In this document: in pieces, positions 29,052 through 39,376 of the stretch
Layout: every line of letters begins with the position of its first letter
Numbering within the stretch: the stretch's first letter is position 1
Source of the DNA: Rhodobacter sp.
Lineage (GTDB): Bacteria > Pseudomonadota > Alphaproteobacteria > Rhodobacterales > Rhodobacteraceae
Reading direction: 5' to 3'
DNA: 64,000 bases
Assembly (NCBI GenBank): GCA_020250125.1
Contig: JADCEL010000028.1
Location: forward strand, 1-64,000
Program-made: the position numbers and the translations under genes
Notes under the pieces: generated by a model
What the model was told of the DNA's origin: nothing
What the model saw: the letters and a program-made list of their open reading frames with translations, nothing else
Databases searched by the model: none

Positions 29052-30287
29052 TCACGTCTCGCTTGGGGCACCGCCTTCAAAGCGGTTGCCATGGCGATAG
29101 TCGCAAGGGGCCTCTTGCATTTCCAGATGCAGGCGGGTGCCGGTATAGGGATGGGCGCGGGCAAGGTCTTCGTCGAAATCGATGCCAAGGCCGGGGGCTT
29201 CGGGCGGCAGGATATAGCCGTCTTCCCATTGGATCGTATGGCGGATCAGCGCCAGGTGAAAGGCACCCCCGGTCTGGATCGTCTCTGCCATCAGCAGGTT
29301 GGGAATCGAGGCGGCCAGATGCACATTCGCCGCCCATTCGACCGGTCCCGCATAGAGATGCGGGGCCAGTTCCGCGTTGAAAACCTCGGCCATTGCGGCG
29401 ATTTTCTTGGCTTCCCAGATGCCGCCCGCGCGCCCCAGCGCGGGCTGCAGAATCTTCACGCCGCCAAGGCGCAAAAGCGCGCCGAATTCGGCCTTGGTTG
29501 TCAGCCGCTCGCCCGTGGCCAGCGGGATGCGGACATGGCGCGCCACTTCGGCGAATTCGTGCAGGTTGTCCGGCGGGATCGGTTCTTCGTACCACAGCGG
29601 GCTGTAGGGTTCCAAAGCCTGGCCCAGGCGGATCGCGCCGGGGGTGTTGAACTGGCCATGTGTTCCGAACAGAAGGTCGGCCCTGTCGCCCACCGCCTCG
29701 CGGATTCTGGCGCAGAAGGCGACCGACCGGGTGATGTCGCTCATCGCGGGCTGGTGCCCGCTGCGGATGGTATAGGGGCCGGCGGGATCGAACTTCACCG
29801 CCGTGAAGCCCTGGCGCACACAAAGTGCCGCCGCTTCGGCGGTCATATCCGCGTTGACCCAGAATTCCGACGCGTCCTGGTCCGGCTCGGGGTAAAGATA
29901 GGTGTAGGAGCGGATACGCTGGTTGATCTTGCCGCCCAGCAGCGCCCAGACTGGGCGGTTGCGCGCCTTGCCCAGAATGTCCCAGCAGGCGATTTCGAGG
30001 CCCGAAAACGCGCCGGTCACGGTCGGATCAGGCCGCTGGGTAAAGCCAGAGGAATAGACCCGGCGGAACATCAGTTCGATCTCTTCCGGCGAGGTGCCCA
30101 GCATATGGCGTTCGAACACATCGCCGATCACCGCGTTCATCGCCTTTGGCCCCACGGTGGAGGCATAGCATTCCCCGATCCCGGTGATGCCATCGGTCGT
30201 GGTCAGCTTGACAAAGGTCCAGTAGCGCCCCCCCCAGCCCGGTGCGGGCGGGGCGACGGTGAAAATCTGCAGGTCTGCAAGGCGCAT
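29052..30287 (-). CDS. Mandelate racemase/muconate lactonizing enzyme family protein
   Basis: A 411-residue enolase-superfamily enzyme. The capping domain includes ITGIGECYASTVGPKAMN. The barrel shows AVKFDP on the second strand, the metal-site acids in WYEEPIPPDNLHEFAEVA and ATGERLTTKAEFG, and LAPHLYAGPVEWAAN with the late-strand His. The overall pattern (ILQPALGRAGGIWEAKKIAAMAE) resembles galactonate dehydratases and 3,6-anhydrogalactonate cycloisomerases. A sugar-acid dehydratase or cycloisomerase is likely; the substrate is not known. No sugar transporter or aldolase is adjacent. Confidence 0.85.
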   Translation of the reverse strand: MRLADLQIFTVAPPAPGWGGRYWTFVKLTTTDGITGIGECYASTVGPKAMNAVIGDVFERHMLGTSPEEIELMFRRVYSSGFTQRPDPTVTGAFSGLEIACWDILGKARNRPVWALLGGKINQRIRSYTYLYPEPDQDASEFWVNADMTAEAAALCVRQGFTAVKFDPAGPYTIRSGHQPAMSDITRSVAFCARIREAVGDRADLLFGTHGQFNTPGAIRLGQALEPYSPLWYEEPIPPDNLHEFAEVARHVRIPLATGERLTTKAEFGALLRLGGVKILQPALGRAGGIWEAKKIAAMAEVFNAELAPHLYAGPVEWAANVHLAASIPNLLMAETIQTGGAFHLALIRHTIQWEDGYILPPEAPGLGIDFDEDLARAHPYTGTRLHLEMQEAPCDYRHGNRFEGGAPSET

Positions 30288-30500
30288 CGCGCAACCTTTC
30301 CGGTTTGGGGCAAGTCCCTGACGCACCACGGTCTGAACGGCCAGGGACCTTCAGTTTGACCCAAGCCTAAACGCACCGGCCCCGCCCTGGCGCGCGGCCG
30401 GACGACACCCGGCGGTCTGCAAGCGACCACGGCAGACCTGCCGGATTGCCCCGTTCCCGGCAACCCGGACGTAGGTCATCCGGACAGACCGGCGGCCCTG

Positions 30501-31478
30501 TCAGCCCCCAAAGCGCGACAGCGCATCGCGAAACAATTCGGCATCGACATTGCCGCCCGATGCCACGGCGATCACCGCCGGCCCCGACAGCGCGTCCCGC
30601 CGGAACAGGGCGGCGGCCAGGGCAACGGCGCCGCCCGGCTCCAGCACGATGCGCAGGCGTGAAAAGGCAAGCACCATGGCGTGAAGCGCCTCGTCATCCG
30701 TCACGACAAGGCCCGGTCCGCACAGGCGCTGCAGGATGGGAAAGGTGATCAAGCCGGGTTCCGGCGTGATGATCGCATCGCAGACCGACCCCGTGGGGGC
30801 TGCGTTGCGCAGGCGGCGTCCCGCCTCAAGACTGCGCGCCGTATCTTCGAACCCCGCCGGTTCGACGGGGCGCGCCCGCAGACCCGGCGCGCGCGCCGCA
30901 ACCGCCAGTGCGATGCCTGCGGTCAATCCGCCACCGCCGCAACAGACCAGCACCTCGGCCCTGTCGATGCCCTCTTCGCGGGCCTGCTGCGCAATCTCCA
31001 GCCCGGTGGTGCCCTGCCCCGCAATGACCAGCGGCTCGTCGAAGGGCCGGATCAGGGTCAGGCCCCGTTCGGCGGCGAGGGCGGACCCGATGGCATCGCG
31101 GTCCTGGGTGGCGCGGTCGTAAAGCACCACCTCGGCCCCAAGGGCGCGGGTGTTCAGGGTTTTGACGCGCGGCGCATCCCCTGGCATGACAATGACGGCG
31201 GGAATGCCATGCTGCCGCGCGGCCAGGGCCACGCCCTGCGCGTGATTGCCCGAAGAAACGGCGATCACGCCTTTCGCACGCTGCGCCGCAGGCAGGGCCG
31301 AGACGGCAGACCAGGCGCCGCGGAACTTGAACGACCCGGTGTGTTGCAGGCATTCCGCCTTCACCAGCACGCGCCGCCCGGCGATCTCGTCGAGGAAAGC
31401 CGAGGACAGCAGCGGCGTGCGCCGGGCATGGCCCTGCAGCCGTGCCGCCGCCGCATCAATCATCGCGATATCGGTCAA
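30501..31478 (-). CDS. Threonine/serine dehydratase-like PLP enzyme
   Basis: A 325-residue fold-type II PLP enzyme. The PLP lysine lies in HTGSFKFRGA (about residue 51), the SSGNHAQGVA substrate loop follows, and the phosphate-binding turn is CCGGGGLTAG near 185. There is no C-terminal ACT domain, so it resembles catabolic TdcB, serine racemase or 3-hydroxyaspartate dehydratase rather than IlvA. Its start overlaps the stop of the upstream hydrolase gene by 4 bp, so the two are co-translated. Confidence 0.88.
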   Translation of the reverse strand: MTDIAMIDAAAARLQGHARRTPLLSSAFLDEIAGRRVLVKAECLQHTGSFKFRGAWSAVSALPAAQRAKGVIAVSSGNHAQGVALAARQHGIPAVIVMPGDAPRVKTLNTRALGAEVVLYDRATQDRDAIGSALAAERGLTLIRPFDEPLVIAGQGTTGLEIAQQAREEGIDRAEVLVCCGGGGLTAGIALAVAARAPGLRARPVEPAGFEDTARSLEAGRRLRNAAPTGSVCDAIITPEPGLITFPILQRLCGPGLVVTDDEALHAMVLAFSRLRIVLEPGGAVALAAALFRRDALSGPAVIAVASGGNVDAELFRDALSRFGG

Positions 31479-32302
31479 GCGCCGATCCTTCCCAGGACGG
31501 CGTGAATCACCCGCAGGCTTTCGGGTTCGTCCAGAAAGGGGATATGGGCGCGGTCGGGCACCTCGGCAAAATGCATGTCGGGGCGGCGGCGGCGCATCTC
31601 TGCCGCCGTCTCTTGCGACAACAGGTCGGAATTTGCGCCCCGGATCAGGCCAAGCGGCAGGCCGTCGCAGGCGTCAAACAGGGGCCAGGCATCGGCGGCG
31701 GGACCGGAGAGTGTGGCCAGAAAGGCATCGCGCAGCGCCGGATCATAGGTGATGCGCAGCCCGTCGGGTGTCTCGCGGCAGTGCAGCCGCGCTTCGGCAA
31801 GCCAGCGGTCGGCGGGCACGGCGTAGAACCCGGGGCTGGTCCGGGGAAGGGACGCTGCCAGTTCGGCATGTGTCCGGGCCTCCGGGTTGCGCCCCAGATA
31901 GCCGGAAATGCGGGCCAGACCGGATGGGTCTATCTGCGGGCCGATATCGTTCAGGCACAGGCCCAGCACCCTGTCTTTGGCCGTTGCGGCCAGCAGCATG
32001 CCGATCAGCCCGCCGCGCGACGTGCCGATGATCGCGGCCTGCGCAACGTCCAGGTGGTCCAGCAGGGCCAGGGCATCGCGCGCCTCGACCGGCACGCTGT
32101 AGGTGCCCGCCCCGGTCCAGTCCGATGCCCCGCGCCCCCTGTAATCCATGCGGATCAGCCGGCAGGGCGGAAGGTGCGCTGCCATATAGTCAAAATCGCC
32201 CATCGTCCGCGTCAGGCCGGACAGGCACAGCACGGGCAGTCCCCGGCCTTCGTCGCGGTAGGCAAGACGCGCGCCATCGGGGGCCGGGAAGAAATCTGTC
32301 AT
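31475..32302 (-). CDS. Alpha/beta hydrolase
   Basis: A 275-residue alpha/beta hydrolase. LPVLCLSGLTRTMGDFDYM gives the oxyanion strand, MDYRGRGASDW the following loop, and IIGTSRGGLIGMLLA the nucleophile elbow (Ser near 101). The C-terminal PDRAHIPFLDEP supplies the His. The start at 32302 was chosen because MTDFFPAPDGARLAYRD is a normal family N-terminus. It overlaps the downstream PLP-enzyme gene by 4 bp. Family sure, substrate unknown. Confidence 0.87.
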   Translation of the reverse strand: MTDFFPAPDGARLAYRDEGRGLPVLCLSGLTRTMGDFDYMAAHLPPCRLIRMDYRGRGASDWTGAGTYSVPVEARDALALLDHLDVAQAAIIGTSRGGLIGMLLAATAKDRVLGLCLNDIGPQIDPSGLARISGYLGRNPEARTHAELAASLPRTSPGFYAVPADRWLAEARLHCRETPDGLRITYDPALRDAFLATLSGPAADAWPLFDACDGLPLGLIRGANSDLLSQETAAEMRRRRPDMHFAEVPDRAHIPFLDEPESLRVIHAVLGRIGA

Positions 32303-32455
32303 CTGCCATGTCCAAACAGGGGCTGTGGCGGGTACCGTGGCACAGGCGGGCGGCGGCGAAAAGAGCCGCGGCAAAGGGAAACGCGCCAACAGCACCGCTT
32401 GCCCGTGCGCGCGCCAGCGCCTAAACCCGTGCGGTATTCGAAAGGCGGGCGATCC

Positions 32456-34240
32456 ATGGCGCGGGGAACAGATCAGTCGGAAGAGCGGGCCCCTTCACGC
32501 AAGGTCGGCGCGCTTTGGGGGCTGGTGCCGTTCCTGCGGCCCTATCGCCGTCTGCTGACCCTGGCTGCCCTTGCCCTTGTGCTGACCGCATCCGTCAGCC
32601 TGATGCTGCCGATCGCGGTCCGCCGGGTGGTGGACGGGTTCAATGCCGACAATGCATCCCAGCTTGACCAGTATTTCACCGCCGCGCTGGGGATTGCGGC
32701 CCTGCTCGCCCTGGGAACGGGGCTGCGCTACTATCTGGTCACACGCCTGGGCGAGCGGGTGGTGGCGGATATCCGGCGGGCGCTGTTCGACCGCGTCGTG
32801 GGGCTGAGCCCCGCGTTCTTCGAGCGGATCATGACGGGCGAGGTTGTCAGCCGCCTGACCACGGACACAACGCTGATCCTGTCGCTGATCGGGTCGTCGG
32901 TTTCGGTGGCGCTGCGCAATATCCTGATCCTGTTCGGCGGCATCCTTCTGATGTTCTTCACCAGTGTGAAACTGACCGGCCTTGCCCTGCTGATCGTGCC
33001 GGCCATCGTCGTGCCCATCGTGATCCTTGGCCGCCGCCTGCGCCAGCTCAGCCGCGAGAATCAGGACCTGATCGCGGCATCCTCCGGCAATGCGTCGGAA
33101 GCGCTGACATCGGTTCAGGCGGTTCAGGCCTTTACGCACGAACCGCAGACGCGGGCCATCTTCGGCGACATGACCGAAAAATCCTATCTTTCCGCCAAAG
33201 AGCGGATCGGCACCCGCGCGGTCATGACGGTGATCGTGATTTTCCTGACCTTCACCGGCATCGTCTGCGTGCTGTGGACCGGTGCCCGCGATGTGCGCGC
33301 GGGCAGCATGAGCCCGGGCGAGTTGATCCAGTTCCTGATCTATGCCGTGATGGTCGCCGGATCGGTCGGCGCGCTGTCCGAAATCTGGGGAGAGTTGCAG
33401 CGCGCCGCCGGGGCGACGGAACGCCTGCAAGAGCTTCTGACAACCGATGATCCGGTGCTGGACCCTGTCCGCCCGGTCGCCCTGCCGCGCCCGGTGCGGG
33501 GCGAGATCGCCTTTGAAAACGTGGTCTTCCGCTATCCGGCCCGCCCCGAAACATCGGCGCTGGACGGCGTTGATCTGGCGGTGGCACCGGGCGAGACGGT
33601 GGCCCTTGTCGGGCCCTCGGGTGCCGGCAAGACCACGATCCTGCAACTGCTGCTGCGCTTTTACGATCCCCAGGGCGGGCGGGTGACCATCGACGGGATT
33701 GACCTGAAGACGATGGTTCGGGCCGATTTCCGGCGGTCCATCGCGCTGGTGCCGCAGGATCCGGTGATCTTTGCGGACTCTGCCCGTGAAAACATCCGCT
33801 TCGGCCGCCCCGACGCCACCGACGCCGAGGTGGAGGCGGCCGCAAAGGCCGCCGCCGCGCACGGGTTTCTGGCCGCCCTGCCGCAGGGCTATGATACCTT
33901 CGTCGGCGAACGCGGCGTGATGCTGTCGGGGGGGCAGAAGCAGCGCATCGCCATTGCCCGCGCCATCCTGCGCGATGCCCCCATCCTGCTGCTGGACGAG
34001 GCGACAAGCGCGCTGGATGCCGAAAGCGAACGCGCGGTCCAGGATGCCGTGGAACGGCTGTCGCACGGCCGGACCACCCTGGTTGTGGCGCACCGCCTGG
34101 CCACGGTGAAAAAGGCGGACCGGATCGCGGTTTTCGATCACGGGCGCATCGTGGCCACCGGACAGCATGATGCGCTGGTCGCCGAAGGCGGGCTTTACGC
34201 CCGCCTTGCCCGGCTGCAGTTCACCGACGGCCAGGTCTGA
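32456..34240 (+). CDS. ABC exporter, MsbA-like half-transporter
   Basis: A 594-residue fused permease/ATPase. Residues ~20–310 form the six-helix type IV transmembrane domain. The nucleotide-binding domain shows Walker A GPSGAGKTT, Q-loop ALVPQDPVIFAD, signature LSGGQKQRIAIARA, and Walker B LLLDEATSALD followed by the H-loop in VVAHRLATV. It most likely works as a homodimer exporting lipids or drugs. Its neighbour downstream is an acyl-CoA synthetase, 120 bp away, which mildly favours a lipid substrate. The Met at 32456 gives the usual short cytoplasmic N-terminus. Confidence 0.93.
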   Translation: MARGTDQSEERAPSRKVGALWGLVPFLRPYRRLLTLAALALVLTASVSLMLPIAVRRVVDGFNADNASQLDQYFTAALGIAALLALGTGLRYYLVTRLGERVVADIRRALFDRVVGLSPAFFERIMTGEVVSRLTTDTTLILSLIGSSVSVALRNILILFGGILLMFFTSVKLTGLALLIVPAIVVPIVILGRRLRQLSRENQDLIAASSGNASEALTSVQAVQAFTHEPQTRAIFGDMTEKSYLSAKERIGTRAVMTVIVIFLTFTGIVCVLWTGARDVRAGSMSPGELIQFLIYAVMVAGSVGALSEIWGELQRAAGATERLQELLTTDDPVLDPVRPVALPRPVRGEIAFENVVFRYPARPETSALDGVDLAVAPGETVALVGPSGAGKTTILQLLLRFYDPQGGRVTIDGIDLKTMVRADFRRSIALVPQDPVIFADSARENIRFGRPDATDAEVEAAAKAAAAHGFLAALPQGYDTFVGERGVMLSGGQKQRIAIARAILRDAPILLLDEATSALDAESERAVQDAVERLSHGRTTLVVAHRLATVKKADRIAVFDHGRIVATGQHDALVAEGGLYARLARLQFTDGQV

Positions 34241-34360
34241 GCGCAGCCTGTTGTTGCGCCCGGCCTGCCGCAGCCATGCTTGCGGGACAGCGGAAAATTT
34301 CCCATGGTCGTGCGAATATCTGCCCGCCGGGCAAACGGCAGGCACGGGAAGGAGACGGGC

Positions 34361-36262
34361 ATGGGCATTTTCGCGTCGGTTGCCGACCGCAACGCCATCG
34401 AGGCTGAAGCCCCCTGGGAAGACCGGCAGGTCGCGCGCAGCATCTACGGGTTTCTGGGCCGGGCCGCCGCCGCGCACGGCCCACGGCCCGCCTTGTCGTT
34501 TCAGCTGCAGTCCGGCCCCTTGGACCGGTCCGAAACGCTGACCTGGGCGGACCTGTTGCGCCAGACCACCCAGGCGGCAAACCTGTTCCGCAGCCTGGGC
34601 ATCGGGGAAACCGATGTCGTGGCGGTGATCCTGCCCAACACGGTCGAAACCGCCGTCGTCCTGCTGGGGGCGATGACGGCAGGGATCGTCAATCCGATCA
34701 ATCCGCTGCTGGAACCGGAACAGATCAGCGCCATCCTTCGGGAAACAAAGGCAAAGGCGGTGGTGACACTGCGCGCCTTCCCCAAGGCCGACGTGGCCCG
34801 GAAGGTGGCCGAAGCAGTGCGCCATGCCCCCGCCGTCAGGACCGTGCTGGAGGTTGATCTGAACCGGTACCTGTCCCCGCCGAAAAGCTGGATCGTGCCC
34901 CTGATCCGCCCGAAGAACCCGGTCGGGCAAGATGCCGCCGTCAAGGATTTCACGGCGGAACTTGCCCGCCAGCCTGCCGGGGCGCTGACCTTTGCCGACT
35001 CGCGGCAGGATCGGGTCGCCGCCTTCTTCCATACCGGCGGCACGACGGGCCTGCCCAAGGTGGCGCAGCACCGCGTTTCGGGCATGGTCTACAACGGCTG
35101 GCTGGGCCACAAGCTGTTGTTCCGGGAAACGGATGTGGTGATCTGTCCGCTGCCGATGTTCCATGTCTTTGCGGTTTACCCCGTGCTGATGTCGATGATC
35201 GCCTCGGGCGGGCATGTGGTATTTCCGACACCCGCCGGATACCGCGGCGACGGCGTGCTCGACAACTTCTGGCGGCTGGTGGAACGCTGGAAGGTGACCT
35301 ACATGATCACGGTGCCCACGGCACTTTCGGCCCTGATGCAGCGCCCGATCAATGCCGATGTCAGCACGCTGCGCGGGGCGTTTTCCGGATCGGCCCCCTT
35401 GCCGGTCGAACTCTACAACCGGTTCGAGGCGGCAACGGGCGTGAAGATCATCGAAGGCTATGGTCTGACCGAATGCACCTGCCTTGTCTCGGTCAACCCG
35501 CCCGAAGGGATCAAGAAGATCGGGTCTGTCGGAATTGCCTTTCCCTACACGCATGTCCGCATCCTGCAGTCGGATGCCGATGGCCGCGTCATCAGGGAAT
35601 GCGGGGTCGATGAAGTCGGTGAAATCTGCGTGTCCAACCCCGGCGTGTTCGAAGGATCGACCTATACCGAGGTGGACAAGAACCGGAACCTTTTCGCCGA
35701 AGGCCTGTATCTGCGCACCGGCGATCTGGGGCGGCTGGATGCGGACGGCTATCTGTTCATCACCGGGCGGGCGAAAGACCTGATCATCCGGGGCGGTCAC
35801 AACATTGACCCCGCCGAGATCGAAGAGGCGCTGATGCGCCATGAGGCGGTGGCCTTTGTGGGCGCGGTCGGGCAGCCGGACAGCTTTGCCGGCGAATTGC
35901 CCTGCGCCTATGTGGAACTGGTGGCGGGCAAGACCGTGACCCCTGACGATCTGCTGGAATTCGCGCGCGAGCATGTGCATGAACGGGCCGCCGTGCCCAA
36001 GCATGTGGAGATTCTGCGGGAACTGCCGAAGACGGCCGTGGGCAAGGTGTTCAAGCCCGACCTGCGCCGCCGCGCCATGACGCGCGTCTTCGACGCCGCC
36101 CTGGCAGAGGCCGGGCTGGCCGCACGGGTCGCCGCCGTCACGGAAGACAAGAAGCGCGGCCTGGTGGCGCAGCTGGTGCGCACCGGTCCTGTGGATGATG
36201 CGGAAGTGGCGCGCCTGATGGGCGAGTTTGCCGGGCCTTGGGACTGGTCCGACCGGGCCTGA
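34361..36262 (+). CDS. Acyl-CoA synthetase (AMP-forming)
   Basis: A 633-residue adenylate-forming ligase that activates a carboxylic acid to its CoA thioester. The P-loop is HTGGTTGLPKVAQH, then IIEGYGLTECTC, and the TGDLGRLDADGYLFITGR hinge with DLIIRGGHNIDPAEIEEAL. The C-terminal lysine region is KTAVGKVFKPDLRRRA. An AAGGAG site lies just before the ATG. The substrate is probably a fatty acid, but chain length cannot be told. The stop is followed 10 bp later by the second copy of the intergenic repeat. Confidence 0.92.
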   Translation: MGIFASVADRNAIEAEAPWEDRQVARSIYGFLGRAAAAHGPRPALSFQLQSGPLDRSETLTWADLLRQTTQAANLFRSLGIGETDVVAVILPNTVETAVVLLGAMTAGIVNPINPLLEPEQISAILRETKAKAVVTLRAFPKADVARKVAEAVRHAPAVRTVLEVDLNRYLSPPKSWIVPLIRPKNPVGQDAAVKDFTAELARQPAGALTFADSRQDRVAAFFHTGGTTGLPKVAQHRVSGMVYNGWLGHKLLFRETDVVICPLPMFHVFAVYPVLMSMIASGGHVVFPTPAGYRGDGVLDNFWRLVERWKVTYMITVPTALSALMQRPINADVSTLRGAFSGSAPLPVELYNRFEAATGVKIIEGYGLTECTCLVSVNPPEGIKKIGSVGIAFPYTHVRILQSDADGRVIRECGVDEVGEICVSNPGVFEGSTYTEVDKNRNLFAEGLYLRTGDLGRLDADGYLFITGRAKDLIIRGGHNIDPAEIEEALMRHEAVAFVGAVGQPDSFAGELPCAYVELVAGKTVTPDDLLEFAREHVHERAAVPKHVEILRELPKTAVGKVFKPDLRRRAMTRVFDAALAEAGLAARVAAVTEDKKRGLVAQLVRTGPVDDAEVARLMGEFAGPWDWSDRA

Positions 36263-36272
36263 CAGGGCGCTG

Positions 36273-36545
36273 GAAAAGCATCCCCGCCGCTTGCCGGACG
36301 GGAAAATCATCCTGATCCGCCGGAAATGGGATGCGGTGCGGGCGGACCCGGAAACGCAGCACGTTTCCCCGCCCGGTTGGTGACCAAAGTCCCACAGGGA
36401 CCCCTCATGCAGGCGCAACCAAGGACTGCGCCCGGCGGGGGCGTGCTGCACGCGCACCGCAAGGCCGGGGCGATGGCCGTGGCCAGACCACACGGGGCCT
36501 GTGGAAGACTTTCCTGTTTTCCGGCCAGCGGTCCAAGCGGCTGGC
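36273..36545 (+). repeat. Intergenic repeat, copy 2
   Basis: A ~273-bp relative of 24578–24889 in the same orientation. It starts with the matching GAAAAGCATCCCCGCCGC block 11 bp after a plus-strand stop and ends 14 bp before the end of a minus-strand gene. The middle differs by short insertions and deletions, while both ends are well kept. It fills the whole space between the convergent genes. Confidence 0.8.
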
Positions 36546-36558
36546 GCTTTTCTGCAGG

Positions 36559-37002
36559 CTAAAGAGCTGCCGTATCCAGCCAGATCGTGACCGGCCCGTC
36601 GTTCACCAGGCTTACCGCCATATCCGCCCCGAATTCCCCGTTCGCCGTGGCAATCCCTTCGGCGCGCATCCGGTCGGTGAAATACTCATACAGGCGTCGC
36701 CCCTCGTCCGGTGCCGCAGCCGTGGAAAAACCGGGGCGGTTGCCGCGCAGGTCGGCGGCCAGGGTGAACTGGCTGACAATCAGCGCCGCCCCGCCGGTAT
36801 CGCGCAGCGACAGGTTCATCTTGCCCGCGTCATCCCTGAAAATCCGCAGCTTGGCGATCCTGGCGGCAAGCTGTTCTGCCTGCGCGTCGCTGTCGCCCTG
36901 CATGGCGCAGACCAGAATCAGCAGGCCGGGGCCAATTTCCCCGGTCAGCCGCCCGCCGACGCGCACCGAGGCCTGGGTGACGCGCTGAACCACCGCCCGC
37001 AT
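36559..37002 (-). CDS. dtd: D-aminoacyl-tRNA deacylase
   Basis: A 147-residue Dtd of normal length, which hydrolyses D-amino acids mischarged onto tRNA. It starts [15 protein letters not shown], has the conserved [16 protein letters not shown] catalytic block near 78–93, and a C-terminal [10 protein letters not shown] in place of the usual NxGPVT motif. Its ATG overlaps the TGA of the upstream kinase gene by one base (TGATG), so translation is coupled. Confidence 0.96.
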   Translation of the reverse strand: MRAVVQRVTQASVRVGGRLTGEIGPGLLILVCAMQGDSDAQAEQLAARIAKLRIFRDDAGKMNLSLRDTGGAALIVSQFTLAADLRGNRPGFSTAAAPDEGRRLYEYFTDRMRAEGIATANGEFGADMAVSLVNDGPVTIWLDTAAL

Positions 37003-37925
37003 CAGAGTTCGTGCGACCAGGGCGGATTGGCACCGGGGCGCGACACGGTGATGGCGGCGGCCCGCGTGCCAAGGGACAGGGCCGCGTCCAGCGCGCTGTC
37101 AGACACGGCGGCGACACCCGCCTTGGTCAGGCAGCCCCGGTCATGCAGCGCGGCCAGAACGCCCGCGTTGAAGGTGTCGCCCGCGCCGACCGTATCGGCC
37201 ACGGTGACAGGGGTTGCGGCAACGAACCGGTCCCGGGTTGCGGTAAGGGCGCGCGCGCCTTTGGCCCCTTCGGTGATGAAGACCACCTTCGGTCCCTTTG
37301 ACAGGATGGCGCGGGCCAGGTCATCGGGGTGCCCGTCGCCGTAAAGCCAGCGCAGATCTTCGTCCGACAGTTTCACGATATCGGCGACAGCGATCATCCG
37401 GTTGATCCGGGCGCGGCAGGCGGCGGCGTCCTGAATGAAGCCGGGGCGTATGTTGGGGTCGATCATGGTGACGCGCCCGGCGGCACCGGCGCGGGCCTGA
37501 AGGGTTTCGTATGTCGTGGCGGCAGGGTCATTCACCAGGCTGATCCCGCCGAAGAACAGGGTATCGATACCGGTCGGAAGGGCAGGCAGATCGGCCGTGG
37601 ACAACAGCCGTCCGGCAGTGTTTTCATCATAAAAGGCATAGGTTGCCTGCCCGTCCCGCAGCGTGACAAAGGCCAGTGTCGTGGGCCGGGCCGAACGGGC
37701 GCAGAGGGTTGTGTCCACACCCGATGCGGCAAGCGTCCGGTCCAGAATCTGCCCGAAGAGGTCTGTCGAAAGCCCGGTGAAGAACCCCGACGGGGCACCA
37801 AGACGGCCAAGGGCGATGGCGGTGTTGAACACCGCGCCGCCTGCGTAAGGCACAAAGGCCGCTTCGCCCGCCACCGTTTCGCGGGGCAGCATGTCGATCA
37901 GGGCTTCGCCGCAGCTCAGGATCAT
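37002..37925 (-). CDS. PfkB-family sugar kinase, fructokinase-like
   Basis: A 307-residue ribokinase-family enzyme. The N-terminal [29 protein letters not shown] and the C-terminal anion-hole motif [18 protein letters not shown] (catalytic Asp in GAGD) define it. The pattern fits fructokinases, though other sugars are possible. It is co-transcribed with dtd through a one-base overlap, an unusual pairing. There is no sugar transporter or regulator nearby. Confidence 0.9.
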   Translation of the reverse strand: MILSCGEALIDMLPRETVAGEAAFVPYAGGAVFNTAIALGRLGAPSGFFTGLSTDLFGQILDRTLAASGVDTTLCARSARPTTLAFVTLRDGQATYAFYDENTAGRLLSTADLPALPTGIDTLFFGGISLVNDPAATTYETLQARAGAAGRVTMIDPNIRPGFIQDAAACRARINRMIAVADIVKLSDEDLRWLYGDGHPDDLARAILSKGPKVVFITEGAKGARALTATRDRFVAATPVTVADTVGAGDTFNAGVLAALHDRGCLTKAGVAAVSDSALDAALSLGTRAAAITVSRPGANPPWSHEL

Positions 37926-38025
37926 GTCGGTCTCCTTACCGGTCCGGCCGAAGCTTTATGCGCGGCACGGGTTTGGGGCAATCGCTTTGACACCCGTGAT
38001 CACGGCGGGGCCTTCTGGCTAGGAC

Positions 38026-39006
38026 TCAGCCGGACCGGGAAAAATACGGCCTCAGGTTCGCGCGGATTCGCGCCAGCGGCGTTGCGCCGGTCAGGTCCGG
38101 AACAAAGCTCTGGCCGGTGATCCATTCATAGGCATCCCTGTAGGCTGCGGCGGTTGCCGCGATCATCCCGTCCGGAATGGCGGGGATGTCGACGCCATAG
38201 GGATCGCAGCGCGCGGCGACCCAGGCGCGGATGATATCCTTGTCAAAGCTGGGCGGGCGGCTGCCGGCGGCAAAGGCCGGGCCATAACCCGCAGCCAGCC
38301 AGTAGCGGCTGGAATCCGGCGTGTGAATCTCATCCGCCAGAATGATGCGGCCGGTGTCGTCGGTGCCGAATTCGTACTTCGTATCGACAAGGATCAGCCC
38401 GCGATCTGCCGCCATCTTCTGCCCGCGCGCGAACAGCGCAAGCGCCACGTCTGAAACCTCGTCCCATTGCGCCGCCGTCAGCAGACCCGACCTGACGATC
38501 TGCTCTGGTGTCATCGGCTGGTCATGCCCGCCGTCGAAAGCCTTGGAGGTGGGCGTCAGCAGGGGCGACGGCAGCACCTGGTTGTCGCGCAGCCCGTCGG
38601 GCAGGGTATGGCCGTAGATGCGGCGCAGGCCCTGGCGGTACAGCGTCAGGATCGATGTTGCGGTCGTGCCCGCCAGATAGCCGCGCACGACAATCTCGAC
38701 CGGCAGGATCGTCAGACGGCGCCCGATGACAACGTTCGGGTCCGGGTAGGACAGGACATGGTTCGGGCAGATGTCGCCCGTGTGGTCGAACCAGAAGCGG
38801 GCTGTCTGGGTCAGCACCTGCCCCTTGAAGGGGATCGCCGCAAGGATGCGGTCATAGGCGGAAATCCTGTCGGACGCGATCAGGATGCGCCGCGCCGGTT
38901 CACTCTGTGTCGCCGACAGATCATAGCAATCGCGCACCTTGCCGAAATAGGGGTTCGGCAGTTCTGGAATGCGGGCGTGATCCAGAACGCGGGTCAGGTC
39001 AAGCAT
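38026..39006 (-). CDS. purC: SAICAR synthase, long form
   Basis: A 326-residue PurC making SAICAR from CAIR and aspartate in purine synthesis. Motifs: [38 protein letters not shown], and [11 protein letters not shown] with [14 protein letters not shown]. Common bacterial PurC is about 235–255 residues. This one is the longer type seen in eukaryote-like and some alphaproteobacterial enzymes, so the genome may carry a second short purC elsewhere. The start is fixed by GGAGG 5 bp upstream of the ATG. Confidence 0.94.
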   Translation of the reverse strand: MLDLTRVLDHARIPELPNPYFGKVRDCYDLSATQSEPARRILIASDRISAYDRILAAIPFKGQVLTQTARFWFDHTGDICPNHVLSYPDPNVVIGRRLTILPVEIVVRGYLAGTTATSILTLYRQGLRRIYGHTLPDGLRDNQVLPSPLLTPTSKAFDGGHDQPMTPEQIVRSGLLTAAQWDEVSDVALALFARGQKMAADRGLILVDTKYEFGTDDTGRIILADEIHTPDSSRYWLAAGYGPAFAAGSRPPSFDKDIIRAWVAARCDPYGVDIPAIPDGMIAATAAAYRDAYEWITGQSFVPDLTGATPLARIRANLRPYFSRSG

Positions 39007-39376
39007 GTCGTCCTCCGGCCGGGTGACGGCGTTGTCGGGCCGGGACCGGGCGGTGTCAACCGGGGGTGTTTCGGGGCGGATTTGCCCCGACAAGGATGTC
39101 TGTGCCAGCCCGTTGTCCCGGGGGCCTGCTGCCCGGCACTGCGCCGCTGCGCAACCACGGGAAAGCAGATTGTTTGTGAACATCCACCAATAGCAGCAGC
39201 TCCCTGAAACAATGTCGTTCAGGTTATTGAATTCGGGGGCTGTCAAGGGGATGTAGCAGATATGACATGGCTGGCGGCACGGGTCACAGGGTGGTTTTCC
39301 GGGGCAAAGCCTGAGGCGACATGAACAAGTCGGGCGTGCCTGCGGCGGTGCCGCAGCGGGCGGAAAGGACAAGGTT
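39007..39376. other. Divergent control region purC / zinc-ribbon gene
   Basis: 370 bp without a gene between two divergent starts. It is less GC-rich around 39165–39240, where both promoters probably lie, and holds a hairpin CGGGGC/GCCCCG at 39072–39089. I cannot name a regulator site. No purine riboswitch is apparent. Confidence 0.35.

Noticed and set aside
32495-36493. A 1332-codon open frame on the minus strand
   Set aside because: It is antisense to the ABC exporter and acyl-CoA synthetase, both with full family motifs. Its His/Arg/Gln-rich composition is what the reverse of GC-rich coding DNA gives.
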